From Sitta carolinensis (taxonomy: Eukaryota > Chordata > Aves > Passeriformes > Sittidae), in assembly GCA_032173965.1 (NCBI GenBank), contig JAVUNC010000025.1:13344001-13408000 (forward strand): a stretch of DNA of 64,000 bases, read 5' to 3'. Positions 1 to 12,693 of the stretch are shown piece by piece. The notes below the pieces were generated by a model that was given only the letters and a program-made list of their open reading frames with translations, was not told where the DNA came from and searched no databases. Each line of letters opens with the position of its first letter. Positions within the stretch are counted from its first letter, which is position 1. A program made the position numbers and the translations under genes.

Positions 1-2710
1 TCATCACTCAATAGTAAGACTGTTTACCTGTGTGTCCTAGAAATAAAATCTTTGCAAGATCAGCCTAAATTACTGGGGAAATGGGGAGTACTATTGAATA
101 TAAACATCACTTTCCCAGGCTCATAATTTCAATAGTCTCACTGCAGGTATTTCCTGATTGTTCTTCAAATAACACAGAATGAAAAAGAATTCTGTAAGAC
201 TATGAATTTAATTTTTCTTGAAATAAGTTGTGTAACTCTCATGACTGTAAATCTTTATAAAAAGGAACATGAGGATCAGAAATGTCTACTAGAAGAATCT
301 CATTGGAGGGGCAAGAAGAAAATGGTGGGAGGAAGCTTATAACAGCAGTAATAATAACAAAAAAGGCATCCACATAACATTTATATTCATATTGTGGGCT
401 AACTACTGGATCTTCAGTGTTGATAAAGAAAATGGTTTAGCTGCAGACACAGCATATTTAATAGTACTCCAAAGCACAATAAAGACTGCACAGCAGTGCC
501 ATTGTTTCATGAATTACTCAGAGTGCAAACATAACTTAGAGGGTGCTACACAAACTCCACATTTGTGGCAGCTGTTTCAGGACCACAAACTCCTCAGGAC
601 TCCATGTGAATGAATCATAGAACAATCTTTGGAATGAGACAACTCTATCAGTAATTCTGCACCTGCCATGACACCTGGCCTGTGTATGCAGGGAAGTGGC
701 AGCTTTGTGATTTGCAAGCATGGCCCCGTTATGCAGTGATGGACTAATACTGGTGTGAGCTGCCACCCCAGCTCCTCGGACACATGAAGAGCCAGCAGTG
801 CCACAGAAGGCACGCATTAAAATCCTTGGTCCTGCTGAATGCAGGAGGGTAAACTGCAATTTGTTTTTTCTGAGGCCTATGTCAAGGATGGAGCACATGA
901 AAAAGCCTTTAAAATACCCATTAAATTTCCATCTGCTAAGAATCCAAAAGCTTAAGAAACACTTGCCCTGTTTTAGACCTCTCTCCAACATCACTGAAAC
1001 CAATGTTCTTCTTCATCACTTGACCAAAATAAAAATGATCCAAAGCCCATTCATATCATCACAGAAACCTTTCTCTTTTTCACTGGCCCTCTGGGTAACA
1101 ATGAACTCCAGGATTCAACAAGAATCATCTTTCCAACCTTTCTAATCAGGACTAAGCTGCTTCTCCTTTTCTAGTCTACTCAAGTAAATTCACTTCTGCA
1201 ACAAAACCCCGAGATTCTAGAGGAAAACTCAGAAATCCTTAATTTTCTGTAAACACAGGAGAATTTACCAAGCTGAAGTACTGAGGAAATGTTTCTGAGG
1301 AAACCTCGATGGAAAGAGACCTTCATCTGACTTCTTTTTTTATATTGGATAGCAATTAAAATGAGGGGCGTCCTAAGGCTTGCAAACCTTTCCTGCTGAA
1401 CTTTGGCCAACCCATGACTTCAAAGAAACAACTACAACTGGAACCTAAGTATCAGACTCTTTTTTGATGAATGTGTGTGCATTTTACAAACTTTAGTGCA
1501 CAAGTAAACCTAACAACAGTACCTGGGAGTTAGATAATTGAGTGCATGTAAATTAATATTAAATTTAAGCCCAGATCTGCCCTTTTGTGTGCGTGTATTT
1601 GAACATGTTGTTTTGTGATGCTGGTTTCAGTGGAACTGAATTACTTTTGGAAGGTATCACGTATGGATCCAACTTCAAATGAACTGCTAAGGAACAGTTC
1701 TGCAAGGCCTTATTACAGGGGTTTTGTAATACATCATATATAACTTTATTAACCAAATTCTATAATGTTCTCTCTTCACTGGCCTGGAGCCTTGATGAGC
1801 AATAGCATCTGGGAAACCAGCCACTGAGTTTTCACTTGCTCTGATAATTTTAAGCAGCTAGCTGCAAGCTTCATTTTAATTTCTTTCCCATATCTATCTT
1901 TCTTCATTACCAGCTAGATATTTCAGAATTAAATATGCATTGCAATAAGGTCTAGAATTTCTAAGTCTGCCCTCCTGGTCAGACTTAAATAGCTTTTCTA
2001 GAGAAAACAGCTTTCATCTTCTCAGGAGAAAGGTGAAAGTCTCTTCTGAATGAGTTTATGAGGTGCCTTAACGTGTCAGATAACACAATTCCAACAGTAA
2101 GCTATGGTGTCCACACAAGTTACACACAGAGACAGCTTTGAAAATCCCATCATGACAAGGGAAGAGGGAAGCAAACTAGGATCTCCCAGAAACCAGAGAA
2201 TTCAGAATTAATAGACTACAGCATCTCATAATTAGTAGCAATTCCACTGATACTGTTTCACATGATATTTAGCCTATTAAAGCATGATCTGGAATTCCTG
2301 TGAGCAATGGAAAAGATTAAGAACTACTAATAAGAGTGGGGATGGAGCTCTGTTCTACTCTGTACAAAACTCTCCCCACAGAGGCCAGGTCTGGTTCCTT
2401 TGATAAAGACTAACTTGAGTAGGACTTGTGGTTTCAGTAAAAGAATTGCTTTTGTGAAAAGCAAGCCACAGATATACTAAGGACTTTATAGGAGGCTGTA
2501 AGTAATGCTGGAAAAGAGGGATTTTATTCTGGACACCCTGCAGACATTTAACTTGCTTTAACAGTTGACTTGGCATTCACATAGAAGTTGTAGACAGCTG
2601 CTTATGTGCCAAGGACTTCTGTTACAGAAAATGACCTTTTGTGACATGGGGCACTATTAGGCCTATATTTTTTGGTACTTCTACCCCCTCTGAGACTCAG
2701 AAAGAGTCCA
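1..2710. other. intronic DNA, no gene seen
   Basis: AT-rich sequence with stops in all frames. The longest open stretch (536-1003, minus strand) has no recognisable protein character. The part at about 640-800 is somewhat richer in G and C but matches nothing I know. Confidence 0.6.
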
Positions 2711-2765
2711 AATATATATATATATATATATATACATACACACACACACATATATATATATATAT
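2711..2765. repeat. (TA)n(CA)n(TA)n microsatellite
   Basis: A TA run of about 23 bases passes through a short TACATA bridge into a CA run and back into TA. The compound, nearly symmetrical form can fold back on itself and is likely to vary in length between individuals. Confidence 0.95.
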
Positions 2766-3793
2766 GAATGAATGATTCAGTATGCATCGTTCTTTTTTCT
2801 CTAATTACTCACACCAGTAACAATCACTTTAAAACATATTTCACTAGACCATTATCTACAAAACCCCTCAATTTGACATGACCTTCAAATTGACTAGGCA
2901 TTTAATTCAAATTGCATATATGCTTTAATTAAATATCAGCTAGGGACAGAGATTAAGGGAGTGTCTGTCATTTTCAAAGTGAAATATAGTTTTCCACTGT
3001 AGGGTTTACATGCTTGTCAACTTTGCTCTATGCCCCTCTTTTTCTACTGTTCAGACAATATTGTTATCAACAGTGATAACAATAACTACATAAACTGCAA
3101 CAAAATCCTCTAAAAGCTTGGTTACAAACAAGGTTCCATATTTAGCATCATGATTACAATTCCTGGTCTGAAATAGGAATCTAAGCAGCTAAATGTCCTA
3201 GAACCTGGCCATAGGAATGCATAGGTGGTTTCTTTGAGACTCACAGAGATTAACAGAAATAAATAAGAAACATATTTAAAAATAAATAATGAAATAATAT
3301 TCTGTAAGGTGTAAGTGTATACCAGCTGGAAAAAGCCTTGACAGCAACATATCATTTAAATGTTTTTGTCTTCTTTACCAGCTAATTATTTTTCCAGGAA
3401 GTCTTGGGTAGAAAGCACAACAGTATGCCTTTTCCAACATTCCTTACAAACAAAAATGGAGAAATTAAGAGACTGGCTCAGTAGGAAAAAAAAAACCCAA
3501 AGGTCTTATTTGAAAGATATTTAGTTGAGAAGAAACACTGTTGTGTACCAATAACAATTAGGAGAAAGAGAAATGGTGAGGAAAACCACAAGCAATAGGA
3601 AGTTCTGTGACAACACAAGCATGGCCAAAGCTTTGAGAAGACAGCAAAATTTACTGTGGGAAATTGCTAAGCATCTCCTAAAACATTATTAATCAAAGTT
3701 GGGCACAACTAAAACCCACTTTAAGATAAATAACCAGAGAATTTACAAATTAATCTCTGGATAGACTAAATTTCTATTTATTTGAATGTTCAG

Positions 3794-3814
3794 AAAAAAA
3801 AAAAAAAAAAAAAA
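3794..3814 (+). repeat. poly-A run (21 A)
   Basis: An uninterrupted run of 21 A. There is no coding-like or LINE/SINE-like sequence immediately upstream, so it cannot be assigned as the tail of a retrocopy. Confidence 0.95.
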
Positions 3815-4413
3815 GATAAACTTCTGCCTGTCAGGTGAGAAATATAAAGTGCACAATGATTAACAGGCAGTGGGTTTGCTTTTGTGCAAGAAGTACTTTG
3901 GGGTCACAAAGACCAAGGAAGTGCTCCAGGAGTGCTGTTTTAGTCTGCATGGTTACCACCAGTGCCAAAGGTAGCAGGCACTGAGTGGGATCAATAAAGA
4001 GCCTGTGGCAGGTAAATACTGTTTCTGCAAATGGTGCAGTTTGCTTTGTGAAAGGATAGAAGCACAGTTAGAGCTTGCCAGTGTCTCCTAACAGGATTCC
4101 ATGGAAAGCCAGTGGATTACCTGAGCAGTACTGCATAAAGCCAGCTTTGTGGCAATGACAGGAAGAAATTAAAAAGGCTAGTAAAGGACAGGCACAGAAC
4201 TCCTCAAATGAGAAATAAGTCTGACTATGTCTAACGGAGTTGCTAAAATAAGATAGAGTGATCATGTAATTTTCCTTTTACACAGAAGACTTACTCCCAT
4301 GAGCTAAATTACTCCACCATTCAATAGTATGCAGGGATAAATGCTTGATCAATTTAGAAAGACATCAATTGCACTGACTTCTTGAAATGGTCCATGTGTT
4401 TTACCTCTTTATG

Positions 4414-4438
4414 TTTTTTTTTTGTTTGTTTTTTATTT
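4414..4438. repeat. T-rich tract
   Basis: T runs broken by single G and A bases. Simple low-complexity sequence. Confidence 0.85.
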
Positions 4439-5280
4439 CAATGGTGAAGAAAAGGAAAGGAGAACAAGAGTTTCACTTGTTAATCCTGTCTGTGATTTTC
4501 TGCCACTGAATGAATGGAATAGCATGTCTTTATTCAACTTACATCTCAAATGAGTACACAATGTCAATACAAATAATTCCTCTTCAATCAAAGGCCTTGG
4601 CCAAAAAAGCATAAATGTCTGATTCCTCTGTGGAATATGACTTCCTACAGAGAAAATATGACTTGTGATACTTTGGAAACAGGGTGCTGCAGGAAACTGG
4701 GAATAAAGAGAGCTGTACGTTATCAGGCAGTCATTTCACCTCTCCACGCTTAAATGGAAAGTGAGACTAGGAAACACTATTCACTTCAAAAAGACAAAAA
4801 TAGAAAAGACATTTTAGAAAACTGTACATAAACTTTTAAAATGGGGCTATAAAATATGCTTTTTGTATAAAGCTCATGAAGTAATCAGAAATTATGTTTA
4901 ACTGACTGACATATTTGAAAATAGAACCTCTATGTACATGTGGCTTGCTATACCTTCCAAAAAACTTTACTCAGCTAACTCTGCTTCAAGTAAAACGCAG
5001 TTTTGTCCCCTAAGGAAACATTTAGCTTTTATTTTAAAGATGCTTGTGATGAAGAATCCATCACAAACCTTGATAATGTGAAATAATATTTAACTTCACT
5101 GTTAAAAATGCTGTATTTTCATGTCTTCAGTGCCACTGCCTGATACAGCAAAAACCCACTACATCAAAATTCTGTCTCCCAAACATGTAGTATACTCATT
5201 AAGTCATGTATTGAGTTTTCACAATTAAACTAAGGAGACTTGGCCACTTACTTTTTTGTACTCCATGAAACTATTTCCCC

Positions 5281-5301
5281 TTATATCTTGTCAAGATATA
5301 A
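5281..5301. repeat. 21-bp palindrome
   Basis: TTATATCTTG and CAAGATATAA are exact reverse complements separated by one base. In AT-rich DNA of this length one or two such palindromes are expected by chance. Confidence 0.85.
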
Positions 5302-6740
5302 ATTATAAATAGCAAATATACTACGACTGTGGTAGTTTACAAGTTTCAAGTTTCCTTCCCTAATCTTTGAGACCTCTTACAGGTACAAATCTCTTTTCTT
5401 AACAGATTCTGAAGTGCAAGTATTAATTACATCTTAACAAAGATTGCAACAAAAGATATACTTGGGCACAATGTCCATTTCTCAAAAGCGTATTTAACTT
5501 GGAAACAAAAAAGAAATACTTCTTAATAGATTAACAACCAAGGATATATTATTAATATAGCTTAAGATGAATAAACAGCTCACAAAGGACATTTTTTGGT
5601 TCATTTTTCTCTACATATTCAAAAGTATTTAAGTGAGAAAAAAGTTCTCAGATGAGAATGATGAATAAGTTAAATAAACAGAAAACATAAGCTTAGGTAG
5701 TAAAAAACTAACAATCCCCTGAAATAACAGATAGAGAAGATTCCTAGATCAATGGAAGATATATTGGCAACAATTATTTTCCAGATGAAAAGCCTGAGAC
5801 TAATTTCTTAAAGAATTAATATTTAATAACTTTGCATTTGCACTGGGTTAGACTGCTACTTCCAAATTAAATTGGCTTATAAGTTTTTATAAGAATTGCT
5901 GTTCTGACAGACACTTAAAGGTACATTTTCAGCACAGGAATTAACATTAATGGGATTTATGCTACAAAGTCCTTCAGCAACACTTTAAATATTAATCTGC
6001 TGAGTTACTAATTCAGTGTGGTTGCATAAGTCTAAATGGAAGGAGAATTTTGATCTAATAGTTTTATACTATGAGCTAAATACGTGCAACAGTTTGATTC
6101 TCCCCAGTATAAAACAACATAGTTGCATTAATGCAGGGATTTGAAAAAATTCAACTCCCATTTGGAGACTTATGTTGGAAAACAAATTTCTTTGTCCAGA
6201 AAATTAAAACGGTCAAATTCACCAAAACAATGCACCTGCCAGTACAAAAACTTCGTCTATTGGAGCACAGTAGTTCTTAAGGGCTGCTATGTAAAAATTA
6301 ACTAGACACACAAAGTTCAGGTCTTGGACCAAATTTTTTCCTATCTTTTGAACACTTTGAATATTTTTTATTTATCCCATCTTGCTGGTATATTTAACAA
6401 AGAAAATATCATTAACTTCATCAAATACAGCATATAAAATTGATTGAATAGTATATTAATTTGGTACCAGCCTGTTAATAATTGAATTACACCTTATATT
6501 TTGTTTACTTTTATTTTGATACAGTACTGATATCTTGGTTTATTTAAAGGTGGAAACTTATTTATCAACAAAGGAAAATGTTTTTAAAAATAACCTCCAG
6601 TAAATCCCAAGCATACAGGAAAATCTACTGTTGTGCCTCTTCTAAAACAGAATTTATGAATTTCAGGATTGCTTTCCATATGTTTTTATCTTTTTACCCT
6701 GTTTGCTTTGACTTCTGGGAAAAAAACCAGAAACTAGAGG

Positions 6741-6770
6741 AAAAATAAATAATTAAAATAAATAAATAAA
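6741..6770. repeat. (AAAT)n-like tract
   Basis: Imperfect AAAT/AATA tetranucleotide repeat, simple low-complexity DNA. Confidence 0.85.
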
Positions 6771-7378
6771 TGAAACCTAAAGTTAAACCACATCACGTAA
6801 ATGTACTTCTTAAGTCACCAAGTATGAATAGCTACATCTATAGGCAGCTACTTCAAATCCTTATCTGAAATTTATCATGCTCTATCATAAAAGTGATGAG
6901 GCTGTTAACACCCACAAAACTTGTTCTAGAAAAGCAGCTGTCAGTGCTTAGAAGAGTTATGTTCTGATCCCTAAACTGATCTTTGGACAGTTTATACCCA
7001 TTTGGTTTTATGCCAACATAGTTCTTTAGCTATTCTCATGCACTAATACCTATACCTGCAACATTTGTAGGCAGGAATTATATTCCCTCTCAGATCTTCA
7101 TTTTTCTAAGTTAAAGGAACCAAATTCTTTCTGCTTCACTCCCACTCTCCTTTCAACCTCACAATATGTTGGTTACATCAGATTCCCTGAGCCAGCAACC
7201 AGAACATGAGGTGTGATGGGACCACCTGCACAGACTACCATGAAATAAAAGTTCACCCACGAATTTACACAACCTCTACATTTATTTTTAATAGCTTTAG
7301 CATTTGACACTGTAATTGTCTGTTACTGTAGAAGGCTTCATCTATACCACAAAGTGAGTATGTGTAGGTGTGACAGCA

Positions 7379-7399
7379 TCAGCTGATCCTCAGCTGATC
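7379..7399. repeat. twin palindromic TCAGCTGATC boxes
   Basis: Two identical 10-base copies of TCAGCTGATC begin 11 bases apart, each containing the palindrome TCAGCTGA and an E-box CAGCTG. They lie just beyond the recognisable LTR and could belong to it. Confidence 0.85.
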
Positions 7400-7519
7400 A
7401 GTGAGAGCAGTGCTGTGATAACCAGGGGCCCATCCAGTCTGCAAAATGGTGCTGCACACACTTGAAAAGGTGAAGCAAAGGATCTTCCCTGCTCTGGGCT
7501 AAGAGCACATACAGGGCAC

Positions 7520-7742
7520 TGATCATAGCATTTTCTTGGGTTTTATTTCTGCTCTTTTTTATTTGCCTTTCATTAAAATTTATTATTATCATTACTATTA
7601 TTGTATTTTATTTAAATTATAAATCTGAACCCATGAGTTTACTCACTTTTACCCTGCTAATTCTCTCCCAATCCCACTGCTGAGAGACACTGAATGAGCA
7701 GCTGTGTGGTGCTTATTTGCTGTCTGGGGTTAAACCACGACA
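7520..7742 (-). mobile_element. avian endogenous retrovirus LTR remnant
   Basis: Read on the minus strand the element begins at 7742 with TGTCGTGGTTTAACCCCAG, which I recognise as the start of a common avian ERV LTR. The following order also fits: AGCACCAC close to the start, then GTGGGAT, then AAACTCATGGGTT, then an A/T-rich stretch with ATAATA units, then AAAACCCAAGAAAA. Similarity fades below about 7520; it may reach about 7380, but I cannot show that. It is old and diverged, with no internal retroviral genes and no second LTR nearby, so it is probably a solo or truncated LTR. The exact family was not identified. Confidence 0.72.
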
Positions 7743-10700
7743 AATAGCTTTTAATTTCTGGATACAATACAATAGAACGTGTGCTCATATGGTATCAATC
7801 TCACCCGAGGACTTCAGAGACCTGCCAGCTGAACGCACCTGGCAACACTCCTTGAGCTTTTCTGTTATTCCAGATATTAAATTTACAGGATTTGGCTTCC
7901 CACAGAGCTGAGTCTCTGAATGCCAACACTGAAGCATTTACTTTTAAAAATAGCAACCTCTGTCTCCCAGAGCAATTTCTACTTTTTCATGAAGCCACCT
8001 AATAACAGAGTCTAGGCAGAAACTAGTATTGCTCCCATAAGCAGTTCTACTTCTGCTCACTTTAATGTCAAAGTGTATCAATCACAAACTCAAACAAAAT
8101 TTAGACACTTTGTGGGCTTTAATTTAAGCTTACATGATTTCTCATGAATTATGTCAGGCTTTGTGCAATACCTAGATTCTGTACCTGATCTCAACAGCAG
8201 AAACCAAAACTGTTTTAACAATATTTGTAATTAGACGATTTCATGAAATACTACTCTTCCTTTTCTCAAAATAACTGCCACAAAGAATTACTGTGTTGTT
8301 TTGATACTACTGGTCCAGATACTTGATAGATAGCAGAAGTGCAGCCAAGGTATCAAGTACTTAGCAGTACAGACATCAGGTGCCAGGATAACAGAGTGCC
8401 AAAGATACTGGCAAGCTCAGTTTTGAAATATTGGCCTGATTTGGGGAAAGTGATAGCAGCAATCCAAAATGCATTGGTAATACATTCTTTCAAACAAATA
8501 CTTCATCCAAAACTGAAATTGCAAGTATTAAGCATCAAGAAATAGTCTGTTCTGCAAATGAGAGAATGCTGTTAATTTTGTGAACTGTGTGAAAAATAAC
8601 TGAAAGGTCCTGGACACAGCAAGCAAACCACTGAGAAAGAGATTTCTCAACAGCAGGTTCAACTAAACTCAGAACCACATATGAAGGTATCATGATATGC
8701 TTGGGTATAAGTGGAGCCTTTGTTCCATCAAACAAACACATATAAAAATTACTGAAAGGCATTTGAAGATATGCTACAATGAAACAAAATTAAACCCCGT
8801 ATCAATGACTGAAATAACAGACATACCCAAAGATAGAATGCTGAAGATGTTTGACTGTACCTGTACACATGTGGTAAAGTCTAAACGGCATTACCTTGTG
8901 CTACATGGTCTTAAAAAATATCTATGACACTGTCTGGGAGCACAGCTCAGTTGCATTCTAATGTATTGGCTGACTCAAATATCCTGCCCTGCGGCCCCAG
9001 AAGCATTGTATGCTGTAAGAGTTGTCAAAAGGTTTGGGTTTATGTAAGATAAGAAAATATCTTGACTTTGTTTAAGGAAAGGCTTGCTTCCTTTACTGCT
9101 GCATTTTTCATTATTACGTGGCATCTAGGACAGGCACGCTCCTGAGGATAAAGAAATCAAATAGAACACTATGCCTCAGCTGCAAGTTTTGTCACTACCC
9201 CTCAGCCCAGTGAAGTCACAGTACAGGGTCTGCCTTTGAAAGCCAGTTCAGACCCCTTGGTAGCAAAGGCAGGGCCCTGTGGTCAACAGGCTTCCATGAC
9301 CCAGTTTGTTTCAGAAAAAACTGACAGTTTCCACCTGGATGCACAGAAGGTAGGATTCACAGAAATGCTTTTTTTAATCTGAAATTCTGTCTTTCAGAAG
9401 AGAAGGCAGATGTTTGGATTAAAAGGCTGATACAGAACAGTCTGATGATATAAATGTGGTTTTCATGAGGAGATAACTTTCAGAACTCTGAGCACATGCT
9501 AAATAGTGAGCTCTTTCACTCACTATTTGAGAGGACTGGTTTTTATTACAGTTTCTCTATTAAGGTGAACTCCCTACCTTTAAGAAAATTGGGATCTGGA
9601 AAGACTGTATTCAGGTCAAGATACACCATGTTCACTTTGGTGTACTTTGCTTAGTACTTTTAAAATTATGTCTTTGTTTTCAGGAGAATGTAAATTTTCT
9701 GTAAATCAAATTAATTAGAAGTTTGTGCAATGGACAAGAGTTTGTGCTCCTTTCTGTAATTTTAGAAATAGTTATTCCCTCCCTTTCAAAAGTAAATAAT
9801 ACATATTTCCTTTCAGCAGTATTCAAACTAGAAAATCCAAATTTTTGCAATATCTCCCACACAATGTTTATGGATCCCAAACTCTTCCACAGGTGTTGAA
9901 AAGGCACAGGAAAAAGCTTGTGTTCCTTCCTTATATAAGCACATGCTATCTGGCAGTTGAGAAAAACAACCTAATCTTTTGTCATCAGAAAATCCTTCAG
10001 AAAAGATTAATGTTGCAATAGCAGGACATTTTCTCCTCTGTTGTTTTGGCTGATAGTAAATTTGCAGCAAGAGGAAGGAGCAGTAGGCACATAAGGACAT
10101 GTGGAAAGGGAGGAATGTCCATCTGCTATTGACATAGCCAATTAACAAGCTGAACACACTTTGAGAACCTTTGTTTATTTATCCTTAATGTACTTGTACT
10201 CCTACCATAAATTCATCAGAACATTCACAAAAGAATTTTAATGAGGACAGAAAAAATTTTACCCAAAATAGAATAACATCAAAAACTCAGAAAACATTTC
10301 CCTGAAGGAAAACAAAAAATTCTTAACATGGCCACTGGAAATGATCATATTCATCTCTCTGCAAAGTTCAAATGCTAATTTTGGGTCCATATGCCACCTG
10401 TGCAACCTCTCTGATATCTCAGAAACAATTAGACTACTAAAAATTGCTGTTGTGGCTACAGTTTAAATCCATTCCAACCCAATAGGGTTGGAATATAAAT
10501 ACCAAATTTAGTAGACCACATTTTAAGCACAGCAAACACAAAAATAGTTACTTAATCTGCAGCTGATGCTGGAGGATCTCTGGAGCCCATCCCTAGTGCC
10601 TTGTGTAGGTGGGAGATTGCCTCCTTACACGTGCCAGAGCTGGGGTTTAGGATGGTGCTTCAAGTCAGCAGAGATTAATGACATCAAAATTTTGGCAGAA

Positions 10701-12671
10701 AACAGAAATGAAATTCTGTTCCAAATCAATTTACAGCAGCACTAAAAGTCATTTCAAACCTGATTCAAGAAGGGCTGGCAATGTCTATTCCAAAGAGGTT
10801 CATTCTCTTTTGCAGCAAGAGTAAACAAAATACTATAGGAGCTTGTGGAGGCTCTATACCAAACTGGCTGGCAAGAACTATTTCAGGATCCAACAGATTT
10901 CTTCTCTATCTCAAGATAAGATGCTCATAGAAATATTTGAATCACCTGCAAAACAAAGCCATGCCTTATTGCACAAGGGAAAATCAGACTGGACAAGCAG
11001 CTAAAGCAGATTAATACTATATTGTTCAGAGAAGCCCACTTTAAGCTTTCGTTTTATTTTAAAGCTATATTCATTTGATTCCCAAAGGCACACATTTGGA
11101 AGACAAGTAAAATCTCTCGTGTTTTTTCTCATCCTTAGAGAAATTTAGGAACTACTTGAGAAAGAGTGCTCCTGACAGTAACAATCACAGTCTGTGACAC
11201 CTGTCCATAACCTGGCTACCTTACCTCTGGGGACATGGTTTAGATATCCCCCACTGGCAGCAGTGCACATCATTTACAAGCAAAACTAAAGTGAGAAGAA
11301 CACACCTGACAAAAAGCATGAAAAGCAGGAAAATCTGGCACATATATTTTTTAAAAAAATATTTTCAGTTCAGGTATGGGATTAATGCATGCAGAGCACT
11401 GGTTTGTAATCTGGATTCAATCTGTGCTGGATGGAATTTCGTGCTCCAAGTCTGTGAAGGGTGCTCAGAATCAGAGCACTTCATAAAAGGACAGGTCCCT
11501 ATATATATGAGTTTCCAAGTTTTGCTGTAAAATCAAGAGGGTTACCTCTTGCTCTCCAGGGAAAGGCCTACTGAACAGAGATGGAGTGGGACATTAAATG
11601 TGTTGGCTTTCATCATAAATCTGTCAGAGTTTTAATAACTGAAGATCATATAGCATCATCCACCACAGAGCCAGGGAGAGGCAGGAATTTGATCTTTAGA
11701 ATTTGCTCAATCTCAATTAGAGGGTAGGGTCATTGGCTTTATAATAAGACATCTGAATCACCAGGTTCCTCCTCTCTTTCCCCTTTAGTCTTGAACAGAC
11801 ACATGGTGCACATACACTTCCTGAACAGGTCTATTCCAAAACCTATTAATTAGACAGGAGCACTGATATTGTGTAGCATATCTGAACAAAGATAAGAAAC
11901 ACCACAGACCAAGAAAATCCCACATTTCGATGCTCATTTCACTGAGGTCTGTATCTATGTGTTAGGAACACTATACTATAAAAATATAGGTTGAGGGACC
12001 ACAAAAGCAGAATACAGTAGTTGTGTGATTGTCCGTAACATTTAATACACAATTTTCAATATTCTTTTACTTAATATGAACCCACACTTAGTAGCAATAA
12101 AGAAAGAGAATAAAGGAGAGCATACTAGTACAGGTACTTCTAATAGTGGGGCTGAAGCAAACAGTGAAGTGACCAAACCTACAGAGAAATAATTCTATAT
12201 ATACCATACTATAATGTTACTAAATGGGACTTGCAAACACTGCTATGAATAAACCACATTTCTTTGCAGTTTGAAAAAAATAGACTGGTATTCTTTTCTA
12301 AATGGAGCATTTCAAAGCCTCTTCTTTGTTCAGCCCTTCATGGAACAGTGTGGTGTGTAAAATCTGTCTAAAAAAGCAGTCCCTCTCTCTTTTTTTGTCT
12401 TTCTGCTACCATGGATATGACATCATTTTTGCCAACCGTTGCTAAGTCATGAACAGAAGGAGCATTTCCTTTTCTCACATAGAGGGCAGGGTATGAGCCA
12501 GAGCTTCCAAGAGACACAATGTTCTCTTTATGCAGGCAGGGAAAACAGGCAGAGCGGGCTGCCCATGGTCTGGGAAATGGCGGGCAGCCACCGAGCACAC
12601 AAAGCTCACAGCACCGCCTGCCCACACTCCGTTCCCACTAAATTGGTGGCCTATTTTCTCATTTCAAAGAA
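7743..12671. other. intronic DNA, no gene seen
   Basis: Unremarkable AT-rich sequence with a somewhat more GC-rich patch around 8940-9310. It includes a 10-4-10 hairpin at 10471-10494. The longest chance frame (9828-10157, minus strand) shows no known domain. Confidence 0.6.
10471..10494. repeat. 10-4-10 inverted repeat
   Basis: ATTCCAACCC and GGGTTGGAAT are perfect reverse complements around the loop AATA. It is GC-containing, so less expected by chance than the AT palindromes. The arms resemble the word CATTCCAACCC found at CR1 3' ends, but no CR1 context surrounds it. Confidence 0.9.
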
Positions 12672-12693
12672 GGGAAAGGGAGGGAGGGAGGGG
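12672..12693 (+). other. G-quadruplex motif
   Basis: Five runs of three or four G are separated by loops of one to three A: GGGAAAGGGAGGGAGGGAG followed by GGG. This satisfies the canonical G4 pattern with very short loops and lies on the strand opposite to the PRKN coding strand. Confidence 0.9.

Larger units (their letters stand above)
2766..7519. other. intronic DNA, no gene seen
   Basis: Strongly AT-rich sequence with only short chance frames. It holds the homopolymer and A/T tracts listed separately and a 10-1-10 inverted repeat at 5281-5301. No transposon was recognised before the LTR remnant. Confidence 0.6.

Noticed and set aside
612..800. GAATCATAGAACAATCTTTGG looked like the antisense 3' end of a CR1
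   Set aside because: The next 150 bases do not follow the CR1 order, so the short match is not enough.
3794..3814. Poly-A tail of a processed pseudogene
   Set aside because: No gene-like sequence or target-site duplication was visible upstream.
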